DNA of 64,000 bases from Lunularia cruciata (Eukaryota > Streptophyta > Marchantiopsida > Lunulariales > Lunulariaceae): positions 60,260,911 through 60,324,910 of the forward strand of contig OX419760.1 in NCBI GenBank assembly GCA_948567375.1, read 5' to 3'. This document shows, one piece after another, positions 22,276 through 33,406 of the stretch. A program made the position numbers and the translations under genes. The notes beneath the pieces were generated by a model. It did no database searches, was not told the DNA's origin, and saw only the letters and a list, made by a program, of their open reading frames with translations. Positions within the stretch are counted from its first letter, which is position 1. The number at the start of each line of letters is the position of its first letter.

Positions 22276-23418
22276 CTAAGATATCCGAGCTATGCAAGTC
22301 GTACGGTGTGTAGACTGTACGACTTGCATAGCTTGTAGACCGTACGGTCTACACACAACTAGAGCATCCGAAGAAACATCACCTAAGGTGATTGCTCTCC
22401 TATGGATTGCACCAGCCACTACCCTCTGTAGAGCAATGGACACACACTGTCTAAAATATGCTACAAAGTATGAGAGTGAGAGTGGTACCCCCTGACGCCT
22501 AACATGATAAGCTCTCGCGCACTCCCTGATAAATGTGTCAAATGCCGTGTCCATCGCTCCATATAACTCCAAGGCTAGAGGAACAAAGAGGTGACCTCAC
22601 TGCATGCTCCTATACTTGGAGACCTTGCGACCTGCTGCTGCACTCGCCGCCCATCCAAGGGGATGGGTAATCACTCCCTCCAAAACTGTATCCCGCGTAG
22701 GGTCCGTGACCACGACATCCGCTACTGTCATTTGATCATCTCGGACCAAGTATAAGTCTGCCTTGACATGTGTCATCTGCAAAGCATACGAACGCTCCTT
22801 CCAAGCCAAGTATCCACTCTCTCGTGCCATAGCAAACACTATGTCTCTAATGGCATCATGGGTAGCTATCCTCTGTCCTCCAAAAGGACACCGTGTCATG
22901 TGGACTGCCGCTGCATCAAGTGTAGAACCACACTCACAAGTGAGTAGTGAAGATATAGATAGGTGGACCAAACCTAGGCAAAACCTCATTGATGTAGAGA
23001 AAGTAGCCGGTGCGAGTCGGAAAGCCCTAATGCACGGTTGAGCTGGGATCCACAAGCCTACATCCTTGCCGGAGCAAGAACATAGACGTGCTTTAGTAGC
23101 TTGAGGAATGGACGAGTCAACTAAGAGAGAATGTAGCGTATGCTCACATTGTCGCTCCATCAAGGAAGACTGTAGACCTCTAGTCCAATCTGACAATAGT
23201 GAAGCAAACGGTGGAAAACCCTCTCGTGCTCGTGGGGATAGACTATCTCTCATCTGCCGCAATAACACCTGGAGAGAAAAGGATCCTCCCCCCACCTCTG
23301 TCACAGAAGTCTCCAAAACCGGCCTATCAACAACCACAAAACAAGAGAAAAGTAGGGGTGCCGAGAGAGCCCAACTACCCAAAAACGCTATAAGTGCCAT
23401 CTCTTCCGTAGAAAGCAA
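22276..23418 (-). pseudogene. R2-type element C-terminus: CCHC-like cluster and endonuclease-like domain
   Basis: The frame 22,597-23,418 (273 codons) carries a Cys/His cluster at residues 161-177 (CEC, H, C). It is followed by HDAIRDIV and then K219-A-D221, twelve residues, D234 in VADVVVTDP. That spacing fits the (R/K)PD-X12-14-D core of restriction-like endonucleases of R2-type elements, with P replaced by A. A further frame (22,276-22,572) continues past a stop at 22,597. The domain would nick the target DNA for target-primed reverse transcription. The endonuclease call rests on motif spacing only. Confidence 0.55.
22289..22353. repeat. Two adjacent perfect palindromes at the element's 3' end
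   Basis: Arms GCTATGCAAGTCGTAC (22,289-22,304) and its exact complement (22,317-22,332) enclose a 12-base loop. They are followed after one base by the perfect 20-bp palindrome TGTAGACCGTACGGTCTACA (22,334-22,353). The loop of the first shares GTGTAGAC with the second. They lie at the 3' end of the R2-type element on its coding strand and could form RNA hairpins or a cruciform. Confidence 0.9.
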
Positions 23419-23855
23419 GCCAACCCCACCATATGAGATCGGTAGAGCCGTTTATCTATGTGCCAAATCCCTTGTCACACACTCAAAAGTCCTTGGTCCA
23501 ATAATATCACCAAAGACTCCCATAATCCTCCTATCAAATGCTCTCAGACGTGATAGGAAGGACGGTGAGGAGGGAACTATACGGATGAGGTAGGATGGTC
23601 AACGAGCAATACTGGAAGAGAGTATACCAAATGCCACATGCGGATCTCCTAGTAATAAAAGGTCATCCACATGGAGAACATCCTCTGCAAGGGCAGCGTC
23701 TAAGAAGCGTGTGACAAAATCCTCTGATCCTACTGGCACTCCAAGAACACGAAGTCCATCTGTGGATGTGATACACCCCTCTGAAAGCTCAAGGTGGGGA
23801 AGGATACCTTAAGGGGACCATGCTCTACACTTTGATACCTTGACTCTCAAGCCTA

Positions 23856-24823
23856 CTAGATGTAGCCGGTAGTCAAGTAGTCATAGGCCTGCCTAATCTG
23901 ATCTACAAGGCCTACGATGTGTGTATCATCTGCCAAGGAAGGAAATACACAACCTGGCATGGCCAAAGTAGTAGATAGGAGAGCTCTAAAGTGAGCCATG
24001 GCAAATAAGGGCCCCCCCAAAGGATCTCTCTGACGTGTACAGACAGCAGACTCCAAGACGGTGACTCCTTCTTGTGAACCACCATGCTGGTAGTAAAGGG
24101 AAGCAAGAGAGCCATAAAAAGACCGCACAAAAGGAATGAGACTCGCCAAGGATCCACCAGCCTCCCTAAGCTCTCTAAAGATAGACAAAGGTGAGATGAT
24201 ATTAAAAGCGTTCTCAACATCCACCTGTAGGACGACCCACTCCGGATGGATATCTAGGAGTGCTCTAATGCCTAGAGATATAGACTCACATCCTCCAAGT
24301 GTAGCTACTCCAAACTGATGTGGACTAAGGTGCTGTTGAAAGTGAGAATGATGCTGAAGGACAATGGTATGGCTGACCAAATGCAAAAGATCTCTCCAAT
24401 AACAATCGGTCTAATGCCTCTCGTGTCCTTCTCCATCGCGAGAAGTCAACTAGCACCTAACACCCGACTAACAAACATAGGAATGTCTCCTCTCGCTACT
24501 ATTGCAACCACATGAAACAACTTGGTAAAACCACTAGAAGAATCATCTGCCTGGAAGCAATCTCTAAGGTGCTCATAAACCATCCCTGACAAACCTCTTG
24601 AGGAAAGGCAAGGGGTAGTGCACAATGCTTGTGCAAATAGTGACCTACCAAGACATAAAGGCTGCTCAGGCTGATAATCTAAGACCTCTAGTGGTATTCC
24701 TTCTACTGCTATAGGATGCAATGAGCGTAGGGAAGAGATGGTCTCATCAATAGGACTCGCTATAGACAAAGGGTGTAGCGCTCGTGCTGCTCTACTAAAC
24801 TCTCCCGCTTGACCCAATGTCAT
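23856..24823 (-). pseudogene. R2-type element reverse transcriptase
   Basis: The frame 23,856-24,386 holds RT motifs: QFGVATLGGCE (residues 24-34), the first catalytic Asp in QVDVENAF (Asp56), RQRDPLGGPLF (119-128, usually RQGDPLG), and the catalytic pair LADDTHIVG (Asp153, Asp154). The preceding frame 24,446-24,823 gives the N-terminal RT region (SSRGLSGMVYEHLRDC). The two are separated by a frameshift near 24,390-24,445, where RDGEGH-like sequence reads in another frame. RT copies the element RNA at a nicked target. Confidence 0.8.
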
Positions 24824-24856
24824 ACATCGTCATAATAGAGTGGAATCTGTGGTATC

Positions 24857-25504
24857 CTATGGTGATGCTTGTCTCCTAAATCGTGTAGCCCTAACAGACT
24901 CCTCCTGAAGGGCTGCCCAATCCTCCGCTCGAAATCGACGAAATCTAGCCGCCACCTCTCTATGCCCCGCACGTCCCCCTCTAGCATAACAAAGATACCA
25001 TCGAGGGAGTAGGAGGAATAGGAACCACGCTAACTCGTCCAAGTGATCACGTGCAAAACGATCCAGTGGTAGGCAAAAAGCTTATCTAGCCTCATCATGG
25101 AGTGTGCGGAGTAGCCTATGGAATAGACATGGACATGGAAAACTAGTCTCGAATAACCCCAAAATGCAACCCGCCTGAGAAGCTAACCACTCCCATGACT
25201 TGATCGGTATCCCTGGAACGATCAACAAAGGTATAGAAGAAGCGTGCATAATCCCGAGTGTCACTGTTGTCGATGTGGTCGCTCGTCTCACGTGGGCATC
25301 CCAAATGATCCAATCATAGTCCTTGTGCATCCTTCCCACATGGGTCTTTACCCCTTGCGAGGAAAAGCGTCGATGACACATCGGGCATGGTGTATCCCGA
25401 CCCGCTCTAGGCAACCCCACATGAGAAGGTGTAGCCATGGCTAGCACAAGAATAGTGATAGTAACACATGTTGCTCCTCTCAGTATCTGCAAAATCATAA
25501 CCAT
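24857..25504 (-). pseudogene. R2-type element N-terminus with C2H2 zinc finger
   Basis: The frame 25,082-25,504 starts with a probable upstream extension; a better start is the Met at residue 23 (MATPSHVGLP). It has one C2H2 finger at 25,325-25,387 (CPMC, then HVGRMH; CX2CX11HX4H). N-terminal fingers of this kind bind target DNA in R2 and NeSL elements. After a stop at 25,082, the frame 24,857-25,042 continues with an Arg-rich stretch (RFRRFRAEDWAALQEE). A stop separates the two. Confidence 0.65.
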
Positions 25505-26932
25505 TCACATCCCAACTCACATTAAAAAACAATCTCTCCAAACCCTAAAATCTATAAACTTTAATAATTTTCAATTTTCATCTCCAAAATTTTCAAATTA
25601 AATTTTCATGGAACTTAATCATGAAAACCAAGAGATTAGAAATGAAAATTTCCAATCAGTCGCTCTCAATGTACAATGATCGTCCTAAACCCTAAAAAAA
25701 CTAAAAATTTACATAACTTTTTATTACATTCTCCATAGTCTTCTATCTGGGTGCCAACCAAAATTGAAAAACGATGAGAATCAACTATTCACTCAAATGT
25801 TACATGCTAGAGAGCACTCAGAAATTATTGAAATTGTCTCAAGTCTCTCCTTCTCCTCTCCCGTCTCCACGCTCTCCCGCAGCCCCCTCCCGCCCCGCTC
25901 CAAGGGTACCTTGCTTATGGTTTAATATGTTTCACAAAAAGTATCCAATCACAGTGCGGGCATATGACACATTTTGTTGCCTTCACATGACAAACAAAGC
26001 TCGTGGTGAGTACCTGGAAAGCATGAGACTTCATTTTTCCACCTTCCTTTAACTCGCATGAAGTCGAACAGATGTCTTGACCTGAGAGAGCTCCTTTTCG
26101 CACGTCCCATCTCGACCTGAGAGGTATGGACCGCACACCATGTCGAATATTTGGTGACTGAGTGACTGAAATCCTGACGCTGACAATCCAATTGCATCAG
26201 AATGGTCTTGAAGCGATAAGCTCAATGTAGAGGTACGAGGAACTTCACTGCTAGAGAATCTAAATGGGAGAAATCTTAAATGACATTGGTACATAATAGT
26301 CAATCTGACAGCGTTGACGCGCGGTTGTGGTGATCGCGATAGTGGAAAACCTCCGATAGGTGTTCAGAGTAATAAATTGCAGTGGGCACGTACCAGGCCA
26401 ACGAAACTCGGGGTCTTGATCCTTTCCGACCCAACTGCGAGAACTTGCTTTTCCGGGTTCTGACAACCTACCGAACCCAACCAGTTGCATTGGCTCTACA
26501 GTCAAACTCTTATTCTTTGCTTTTAACTCCATTTGTGAGATAAAATTTTATTCTCGTCTGCATTTCACGATGTTTTGTTTCATCTTCCCATTGTCCACTA
26601 ACTAGTCGATGGTGTCCCGAATGTTGAGGGTGCTCAAATCTCTATTCTGTTGTCGGCATGTACAGTGAGGATTTACCGAGAACGATCGTGATTCAATAGG
26701 TAAAGCCACTATAGTCAATGGATAGTCTGACCATGCTTTGTTTGCTCACAATTTCAAACGCATACCTCTGTTTAAAGCTTGAACGTACAGAGGGCCGCAA
26801 ATTGTTGTCGGTGAGCAATCAACGGAGACTATATCCATTACTCTTCGCAGAATGCGGAGACGGCACAACAGCATCAGCAATCTTATTCAGTTGTGCAGAG
26901 TAAGATTGCAAACAGCGTCCGGAGAACTGTGA
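25505..26932. other. Upstream region of the DUF247 gene, no gene seen
   Basis: 1.4 kb, AT-rich at the left (25,510-25,750), with a GC-rich pyrimidine patch at 25,850-25,905. A possible TATA-like TAAAATTTTATT lies near 26,540. No promoter element can be fixed with confidence. Short frames here look random. Confidence 0.4.
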
Positions 26933-28789
26933 ATGGCTCAATCTTCGCCTGATCGGTGGACTGGAGCAATCGAGGACGACATTATCGGGGGAGCTGTTGC
27001 CTATGGCAATCGACACCATTGTTCTATTTTCAGAGTCCCAAGGAACATACGGGATGTCAGCCAAGCGGATTACGAACCGCAGCTTATTCACCTCGGCCTC
27101 TACTCTCCCGAAGGCTACTCTGAAGGAACATGGAGTAGCATGGAGAAGCTGAAGCAAGAGATTGCAAGTGCCATAGTGCAAGTTCTGAGAACCCAGGGAG
27201 AGAAACGATACAAAGAGTGGAAAGGGATTGATGAGAAACTAGTGGCCAAGTTCATTTGGTATGAGCTATGCGATAGACTAATTCCCGATGGGTCCGTCCC
27301 AGACTATGGAGAAGGTAAGTTTGAATCGACACCCATTTGGAAAATTAAGCCCACATGTGACAACGTGGATAAACTGAGAGATCTATGCAAACTTTACGAC
27401 GATGCAACTGAGACTACTCCGTCTCACATGCGATTGATGCTTATACTCGATGCTATGTTCCTGATAGGTTTTCTCAGTTTTTATCGCCCAATGCCAATTG
27501 AGTTTGAGTCGTTTGAAGAGGACAGACGCAATCCTTTTCTTGACATCCTCTTACAACCAGGAATGTACTCCAAGCTCAGTACCATTACAGCGGACATGTG
27601 GTTGTTCGAAAACCAAGTTCCAATGTCTCTGCTCTGGGACGTCCTGGAAGCTGTATACTCTGCTTATGGCGAGAACAACGTTGCCACAAAAACCGTGGAT
27701 AGTGCTCTACAAGCGCTGATCGAGCAAGCTCTAATAAACATGTGCCATCTAATTCCTGGTTCAAGCAATAATCCTTCCGTTCTAGGGGTGTGGATAGAAA
27801 CAATACGGTTTGCGGAATGTAAACATCTGCTTGAGTGTATGTACAAAGTGATACAGTACAGAGAACCAAATCTCTGCCAGCCAATAACTGCTTGCTTACA
27901 GTCACCGGCAGTGACTTCAGACAGTGAGAGGTGTTCAAGGTCTGCAGAAGGAACTGTAATAGAGCTAGAGGTACCCCAAAAGGAGTTCATTGCCCGGTCC
28001 GACTACGTGAGAGAGCTTGGAGAGCAGCAACCGAACACAAAAGAGGTTGAGATCACTGTTGATGAGGATGCTCAATCACTTGCGTCTGAAATAGAATCTA
28101 AGTTTGAAGAAATTCCTCACTCAAGACCAACGGCAACTCTCTGGGCAACTCTCTCTTTTCGGCGGAGAAATAGTGGGAGGACAAAAGACGGAATCATGGG
28201 GTCTTTAACTACTAGACCCCATGTTCCTTCTCTGCCGACAGTCACAAATTTGCGGAGATCGGGAATTCAAGTCAAGGGAGATCGAACACCAGGCTGCAGA
28301 GTGTATCTGCGGGAATCATGGCGTTGGAACAAGCCCACTCTCTACATTTCACAGCTGAATGTCTTTGATAACACCGAAATGATCTTGCGGAATCTGGTCG
28401 CATTTGAGCTCGTAAATGCTCGCGATAAACAGCAGCTCATAAGTTATCTAACCTGTATGGATGATCTAATCGACACCGAAGAGGATGTGCGATTGCTTAA
28501 AGAAGGAGATAATCCAGTCATTACATACAGCTCTCTGGGCAATGACGCAGATGTGGCACACATGTTCAACAATTTGCTCCACAACTGTACCATATATGAT
28601 AACAGAGACTTGCAGGATATCCGTCGAAAAGTAAATCTTTTCTACGTGCAACAGGGGAGACGATTGTACACGGAATTTGTTGATACTTATTTTAGTAAGC
28701 CATGGGTAGTAGTTTCTTTGCTCGCTGCCTTCATACTCCTTGCCTTGACCACCCTTCAAACGGTGTACACTGTGGTAGGATACTACTGA
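26933..28789 (+). CDS. DUF247 (UPF0481) membrane-anchored plant protein, 618 aa
   Basis: A single open exon. Family landmarks in order: CSIFRVPRNIR near the N-terminus (30-40), YEPQLIHLGLY (47-57), EWKGIDEKLVAKFI, LILDAMFLIGFLSFY (170-184), DMWLFENQVPMSLLWDVLEAVY (221-242), and a C-terminal hydrophobic segment (about 590-612) ending TVYTVVGYY. DUF247 proteins are plant-specific, usually intronless, and anchored by one C-terminal membrane helix. Molecular function is mostly unknown; in grasses two members act at the self-incompatibility loci. At 618 residues it is longer than typical because of an acidic, Ser-rich insert at about 320-450. The Met at 26,933 is chosen because the conserved N-terminus follows directly. 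No frame damage is seen, so it may be a functional host gene. Confidence 0.9.
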   Translation: MAQSSPDRWTGAIEDDIIGGAVAYGNRHHCSIFRVPRNIRDVSQADYEPQLIHLGLYSPEGYSEGTWSSMEKLKQEIASAIVQVLRTQGEKRYKEWKGIDEKLVAKFIWYELCDRLIPDGSVPDYGEGKFESTPIWKIKPTCDNVDKLRDLCKLYDDATETTPSHMRLMLILDAMFLIGFLSFYRPMPIEFESFEEDRRNPFLDILLQPGMYSKLSTITADMWLFENQVPMSLLWDVLEAVYSAYGENNVATKTVDSALQALIEQALINMCHLIPGSSNNPSVLGVWIETIRFAECKHLLECMYKVIQYREPNLCQPITACLQSPAVTSDSERCSRSAEGTVIELEVPQKEFIARSDYVRELGEQQPNTKEVEITVDEDAQSLASEIESKFEEIPHSRPTATLWATLSFRRRNSGRTKDGIMGSLTTRPHVPSLPTVTNLRRSGIQVKGDRTPGCRVYLRESWRWNKPTLYISQLNVFDNTEMILRNLVAFELVNARDKQQLISYLTCMDDLIDTEEDVRLLKEGDNPVITYSSLGNDADVAHMFNNLLHNCTIYDNRDLQDIRRKVNLFYVQQGRRLYTEFVDTYFSKPWVVVSLLAAFILLALTTLQTVYTVVGYY

Positions 28790-28885
28790 ATGTGTCTGCA
28801 CATGTTTGCGAAGGAGGTTGGGTTGCGGATATCGCGTTTATGGATTTGATAGCTATGACGGGGAACGTGGCTACCGAATGTTGTT

Positions 28886-28931
28886 ACGGATCTCATATAT
28901 GATATATGTCTTGGATATATATGCGATCCGT
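28886..28931. repeat. Imperfect hairpin downstream of the DUF247 gene
   Basis: ACGGATCTCATATAT (28,886-28,900) faces ATATATGCGATCCGT (28,917-28,931) with one mismatch, around a loop of about 16 bases. It lies 97 bp after the stop codon, so it could be part of the 3' UTR. A role is unproven. Confidence 0.6.
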
Positions 28932-29645
28932 GCTCTCTGAAGCAACCCATAGGAGAGCAATCTGTGACGTTTGTTCGAATATTGGAGATGTATCCGATTG
29001 ATGCTTGTTCGGATACTTCATTTGCAGTTGTGTGTAGAGTGAACTACTTCGATAGCTCAGTCTAAGATGTGGGAACTATTTTGATAGCTCTCACATCCTA
29101 GGTGCATAAGGATAAGGATTTAGTCTTATTCACCGCCTACGCTTTTATCCTTATATGGCTTGATACGGTCTTCCTAGTGTCTTTGTTTCTTTGCGAGTGG
29201 CCCGTTTTCTTTGACATATGCTGTATGTGATGTATAGTGGCGTAATGTCATTGGTTACATATGCAATGGATGCCGTTGTGGATTTTGTATACTAAGTAGT
29301 TTTGGAGAAGGTGATGAATGAAGAACGAAGCAATACTAGCCGTATATTAATCTAGTTTTGGTGGGCTTGAGACTGGAGAACGGAGCGGTATTAGATGTAG
29401 AGATATGCGGCAAAGTTTTTTCTTTAGCTGCGGAATTTTATAATGCTTTTTGTTGTTCTTATCTTGGAGTTAGATGGAATTATCATTGTTCTTAGAGTTT
29501 GACAGAATAATCAAGTTGAGGTTCAACACGAAGCGGAACATTAGAGGATTGGGATACGAGGATATGCGAGCAGAAGCCGTTTGAGGAACGGGGATCTAAA
29601 ACTCAGATAGAGAAGTGGATAGTGTGTATCGCAACTTGCGCTATA

Positions 29646-30860
29646 AACGCATGAATCTTCAAACATTAAACATTGGAAGGAAGTTTAAGGTGGTCCTAGT
29701 AAGCCTCCACGGAAACACATACGATTCCACCATTTCCTCACGCAGTGTTGAAGTGTATGAGCGAGTGTCAAATATTGTATCGAGTTTTTGATCGATAACT
29801 CATGAGTGCCCAAGGCAAACTCAGTTGATTCCACTTTGTCTTTCCTTCGTCCTCAAGGCAAACTCAGTTGATTCCACTTTGTCTTTCCTTCGTCCTCAGG
29901 CCTTACACCAGAAAAAGTGTCTCTCAAAGAAATATACAATGCTCAGTAAGGAAAAAGTTGGAACTTATGAAACTTAAGTTCCACCTAACAAGCAGGAACA
30001 CCATTAAGCCGAGAAATATAACAGCAGATTAATCAACAAGCAAAGGAAGAATGCAAATGAAGAAAGTAATATACAATGTTGAGTAAGGGAAAAGTTAGAA
30101 CTTAAGAAGTTTAAGTTCCACCTTACGAGAAGGAACAGGAATAAGCCGATAAATAGAGAGGCAGAATAATCAACAAGCAACGGAAGAATGCAAATGTATC
30201 AGCAAATAAATCGAACTGCAGAATAGTTAACAAGCAAAAGGAGAATGCAAAATCGTGAGTAGGAGAACAGAAAAGGCTCGAGGTATAGATTGTTAATACT
30301 TGAAAGGAAACATTGAGTAGTACATAGCAATGTTACCCCTGTTATGAATGAACTATTAGTACAGAAAGCAAACAGAATATAGCAAAGTTACTCGAGCTAT
30401 GAATGCATGAATCCTTAAACACTAAACAATTGAAGGAAGGAAAAGGTCATACTAAGTTTCCGAAAAGCACATATGACTCCATCAGTACCTCACACAGTGC
30501 CAAAGTATTTGAGCGAGTGTCATTACCCCTCGTACCAGAGATTTGGCTCGAAGACTCATGACTGCTGAGGCAAACTTTATTGCTTTCAAAAGTGCTGCTC
30601 AAAGGAATAACAATGTTGAGTAAGGAAAAGCTAGAACATATGAAGATTAAGTTTCACCTAATGGGCACAAGTAGGAATAAGTAGATAAATTCAACCGCAG
30701 AATAATCAACAAGCAAATGAAGAATGCAAAATCATGAGGAGGAGAACGGAAAGGACTCAAGACATACTTTGTTAATACCTGAAAGGAAATATCACTTAGT
30801 ACAAAAAAGCAAGAAAAACATTAACAAATTTTACCCATGATACATTCTAAGGTATGAATA
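29646..30860. repeat. Imperfect tandem duplication (unit about 750 bp)
   Basis: Copy 1 starts near 29,646 (CGCATGAATCTTCAAACATTAAACA) and copy 2 near 30,396 (TGCATGAATCCTTAAACACTAAACA). Shared blocks include GAGCGAGTGTCA, GACTCATGA/AACTCATGAG, AATG.T.AGTAAGG.AAAAG, TAATCAACAAGCAA and TTGTTAATACxTGAAAGGAAA. Inside copy 1 the GAGTAAGG block is itself repeated (29,940 and 30,079). No coding sequence is visible. Confidence 0.75.
29812..29897. repeat. Perfect 43-bp tandem repeat, two units
   Basis: Units 29,812-29,854 and 29,855-29,897 are identical (each starts AAGGCAAACTCAGTTG and ends TTCGTCCTC). The duplication is recent and lies within copy 1 of the larger tandem repeat. Confidence 0.95.
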
Positions 30861-31429
30861 GTAAACCTACTAAAGAGAGAGATCATTGAAAAACAAGAAA
30901 AATCAACAAAAAATGAAATGCTGCTAGAAATATGACAGAGGGAGAGGCAATTTATGTACCGGATGGTGTAAGGGAGAAGGGCTATATGAGGTGAAATCTG
31001 GAACCTGTGAGTAGGAACTGGATGATAAGAAGTAAGGTTAAGGAATTGAGCCGTAACAAGAATGGTTAAGTGAAAATGTAAAATGTGTGATTGGGATATG
31101 GAGTAAATTGGCTAGTGGTATAACTACAAAAGCTCTCTGCCTAGTTGACCAAAGTATCTCAAGTCTCTATAGGTGCTAACACCATGATGACCTTGGATGT
31201 CTTATTCTTTTTTCATAACATAATATCAATATATGAATAGATTTAAATGAGTGAACATACAATTGAACTAGATCAAGAAATCATACACGTATCTAAAAAT
31301 GAAGAACACATAAGTAAAATGAAATGTGCCATCTAAATCTATGTAGTAGATGTAAATAAATGAGCAGGAAATTTGATAAAAATCTTCCCCCTTCCCCCTT
31401 TTGGGTCAAGTAATCAACATGCTCCCCAT
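30861..31429. other. AT-rich non-coding stretch
   Basis: No gene, RNA or repeat recognised. It separates the tandem repeat from the coiled-coil reading frame. Confidence 0.4.
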
Positions 31430-33052
31430 ATTCTTCTAGCTCTTTGTTGACCCCGGTTAAGATGTCAAATTTGTTGTTGATATGTTTCTGTAGCTTCTTG
31501 TTCAATTTGGCCAATTTTTTAGTTGAACTTCTTTGTCTCCAAAGCATGTATCTTTGACTTCAACTCTTGGAGCTTCACATGATGAACTTGGGTCAAGGCC
31601 ACCACTCCTTCTTGAGTCTTCAATCTGTTTGTAGTATCCTCCACTATTGCAATTACCGGCGTCCACTTCTCAAATAAAGAATCCAGGATGGATTGCAACT
31701 CTATGTCCACCTCTTTCCTGACATGCACATAGAAAATCTGCTCATTGTCCTTGTGGCCATTGACAATTGTGGTTAGTTCCTCAATGCAAATTTGGGCCTT
31801 TTCAACCTCTACATTGAGGGCTTGGTTGTCCTTGGCACTTTGGAGATGGAGAACCTTTACATCTTCCTTGATAGATGCCACTTCCTCATCCCTAGCACTT
31901 AAGTATTCCCCATGCTTTTTCTTCATCTCCTCCCCATGACGCTTGGACCTCCACTTAAGGGTTTGTAAATTGAAGTCCAATTGGGAGATTCATTTTGTGC
32001 TCTTGATATCTCCTCCTTCATCAAAGCTATTTCCTTGTTCTTCTCCTTCAGCTTCCCTTCTTGGGTCACCTTGAAATACACAAATGTTTGTTTGCATTGG
32101 GCAGTACCTAACTTCATTATTGCAAGCTCGGCTTGAACTTGGTGCAACTCCTGTTGGCACTATTTCAACACAATGTTGTTATCTTTCTTCCACACCTTGT
32201 AATCTGTGGATAGGGCATTGTGTTTCACTCTTTCTGATCATAGCTCCATATCCTTATTTGCAAGAGTAGCTTCTAATTACCCAACTTATAACAAGTCAGC
32301 ACCCAAGACAATTTCTCTCTCTTTGGTCTGATCCACTGGTCTGATCATGGTGACAACTTCTTCCTCTTGCAACCATGGATCTCCCTCCCAACAGCGTGAG
32401 TTATTTATTGAGCCTCTAACTAATTCAGCTTCCACTCTTGGTATTGAAAATGCCCTTGAATCTCAACAAGTTGAGCTTTCAAGCATGCAATGTTGGTGTG
32501 GGCCTTGGTCAACTCTTTCTTTGCTCTTAGTTTCTTCCAAACAACCTTTTGAATTTGGTAGTGTAAAAACTCTATCAAGCATTTATAGTCCATCACAATC
32601 AGGTTGATATAGTGATAAGCAGGCAATAGGTCCTCCATGGCTTTTAACACCGGCCCCAACATGTGGACAACTCAGGTTGACAAGGGTTGGTACCTTATAG
32701 GGTGATTTAGCCTTGGCTTCTTGTAGGCTGGTGGAGTTTTACTGGCCTTCATCTCCTCTTGTTACAGTGTCAAGGCCTCTTTGCTTTCTTGTAGTTGATC
32801 ACAAATGAGTATCATGGCCACCAAGATGTGTTCTTCATTGGGTCTTGTTGGAGAACTTGATGCTTCCTTCTCTTCCACCAATTTCCCACTACCCAGCACT
32901 TCAATAGTTGCTATGACTTTAGCAACAATAGTTGAAGCCACAATGACTTTGTCAAGGTCTAAGGAGAGTTGTTTCCTTAACTCTTTTCTCTTTTCTACAC
33001 TTAATAACCTCCTCTTATATGATTGTGAAGGCATGATTTGGACATCTTTGAG
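31430..33052 (-). pseudogene. Decayed reading frame for a long coiled-coil protein
   Basis: Minus-strand pieces from about 33,034 (MPSQSYKRRLLSVEKRKELRK) through 32,662-32,420, 32,147-31,923 and 31,980-31,430. All are rich in Lys, Glu, Gln and Leu in heptad-like spacing (for example KEKNKEIALMKEEISRAQ and KLQELKSKIHALETKK). I do not recognise a family. It lies immediately beyond the copia 3' LTR and may be another mobile element's structural gene or a decayed host gene. Stops and frameshifts break it at least three times. Confidence 0.5.
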
Positions 33053-33100
33053 CATAGGGTTTGGGGTGAAGTCACGATGTAACAATATGAATAAAGTTAG

Positions 33101-33296
33101 TGTTAGAAAACACAGTCCCCATGACCTCTCACAAAAGCACATCATAAAGCCTATTAAACATAAATTATAGGACAACAAGAAATAATGTGGTTCACTCCTT
33201 GTCCCAAAAGCACCTCCACAGCTGAAAAAAGGCTCACACACACACACACACAATCTGTTGCCAATCTATTGCAAATTGATATCACCATTTGTCACA
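33101..33296 (-). repeat. 3' LTR of copia element H
   Basis: 196 bp; on the element strand it runs from TGTGACAAATGG to TTTTCTAACA, preceded by the polypurine tract TTAGGGAAGA (33,297-33,306). It contains an (AC)n microsatellite at 33,235-33,252. The half nearest 33,101 recurs at 49,028-49,165. Confidence 0.7.
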
Positions 33297-33406
33297 TCTT
33301 CCCTAATAAAATGATAAAAGCTTTATCACAAAAAAGTGTGGACTTCATGTTAGGGATTCTTACATCATTGGCTAATCTTTGTTGCCATATTGCCTCTTTG
33401 GCAGTC

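Larger units (their letters stand above)
22276..25504 (-). mobile_element. R2-type non-LTR retrotransposon, degenerate
   Basis: A minus-strand element with an N-terminal C2H2 finger, a reverse transcriptase, a Cys/His cluster and a candidate restriction-like endonuclease, in that order. This is the plan of early-branching non-LTR elements (R2, NeSL, CRE) rather than of plant L1 elements, which carry an N-terminal AP endonuclease. The frame is broken at least between 24,857 and 25,082, near 24,830, near 24,420 and near 23,850. No poly(A) tail or target repeat could be fixed. Confidence 0.7.

Noticed and set aside
27585-27990. Minus-strand frames of about 110 codons inside the DUF247 gene
   Set aside because: Antisense shadows of a well-supported gene.
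29640-30960. Possible CRISPR-like or satellite array
   Set aside because: The repeats are few, long and imperfect with no regular spacers; a plain tandem duplication explains them.
33235-33252. (AC)n microsatellite as a regulatory site
   Set aside because: Simple repeat within a copia LTR; nothing indicates function.
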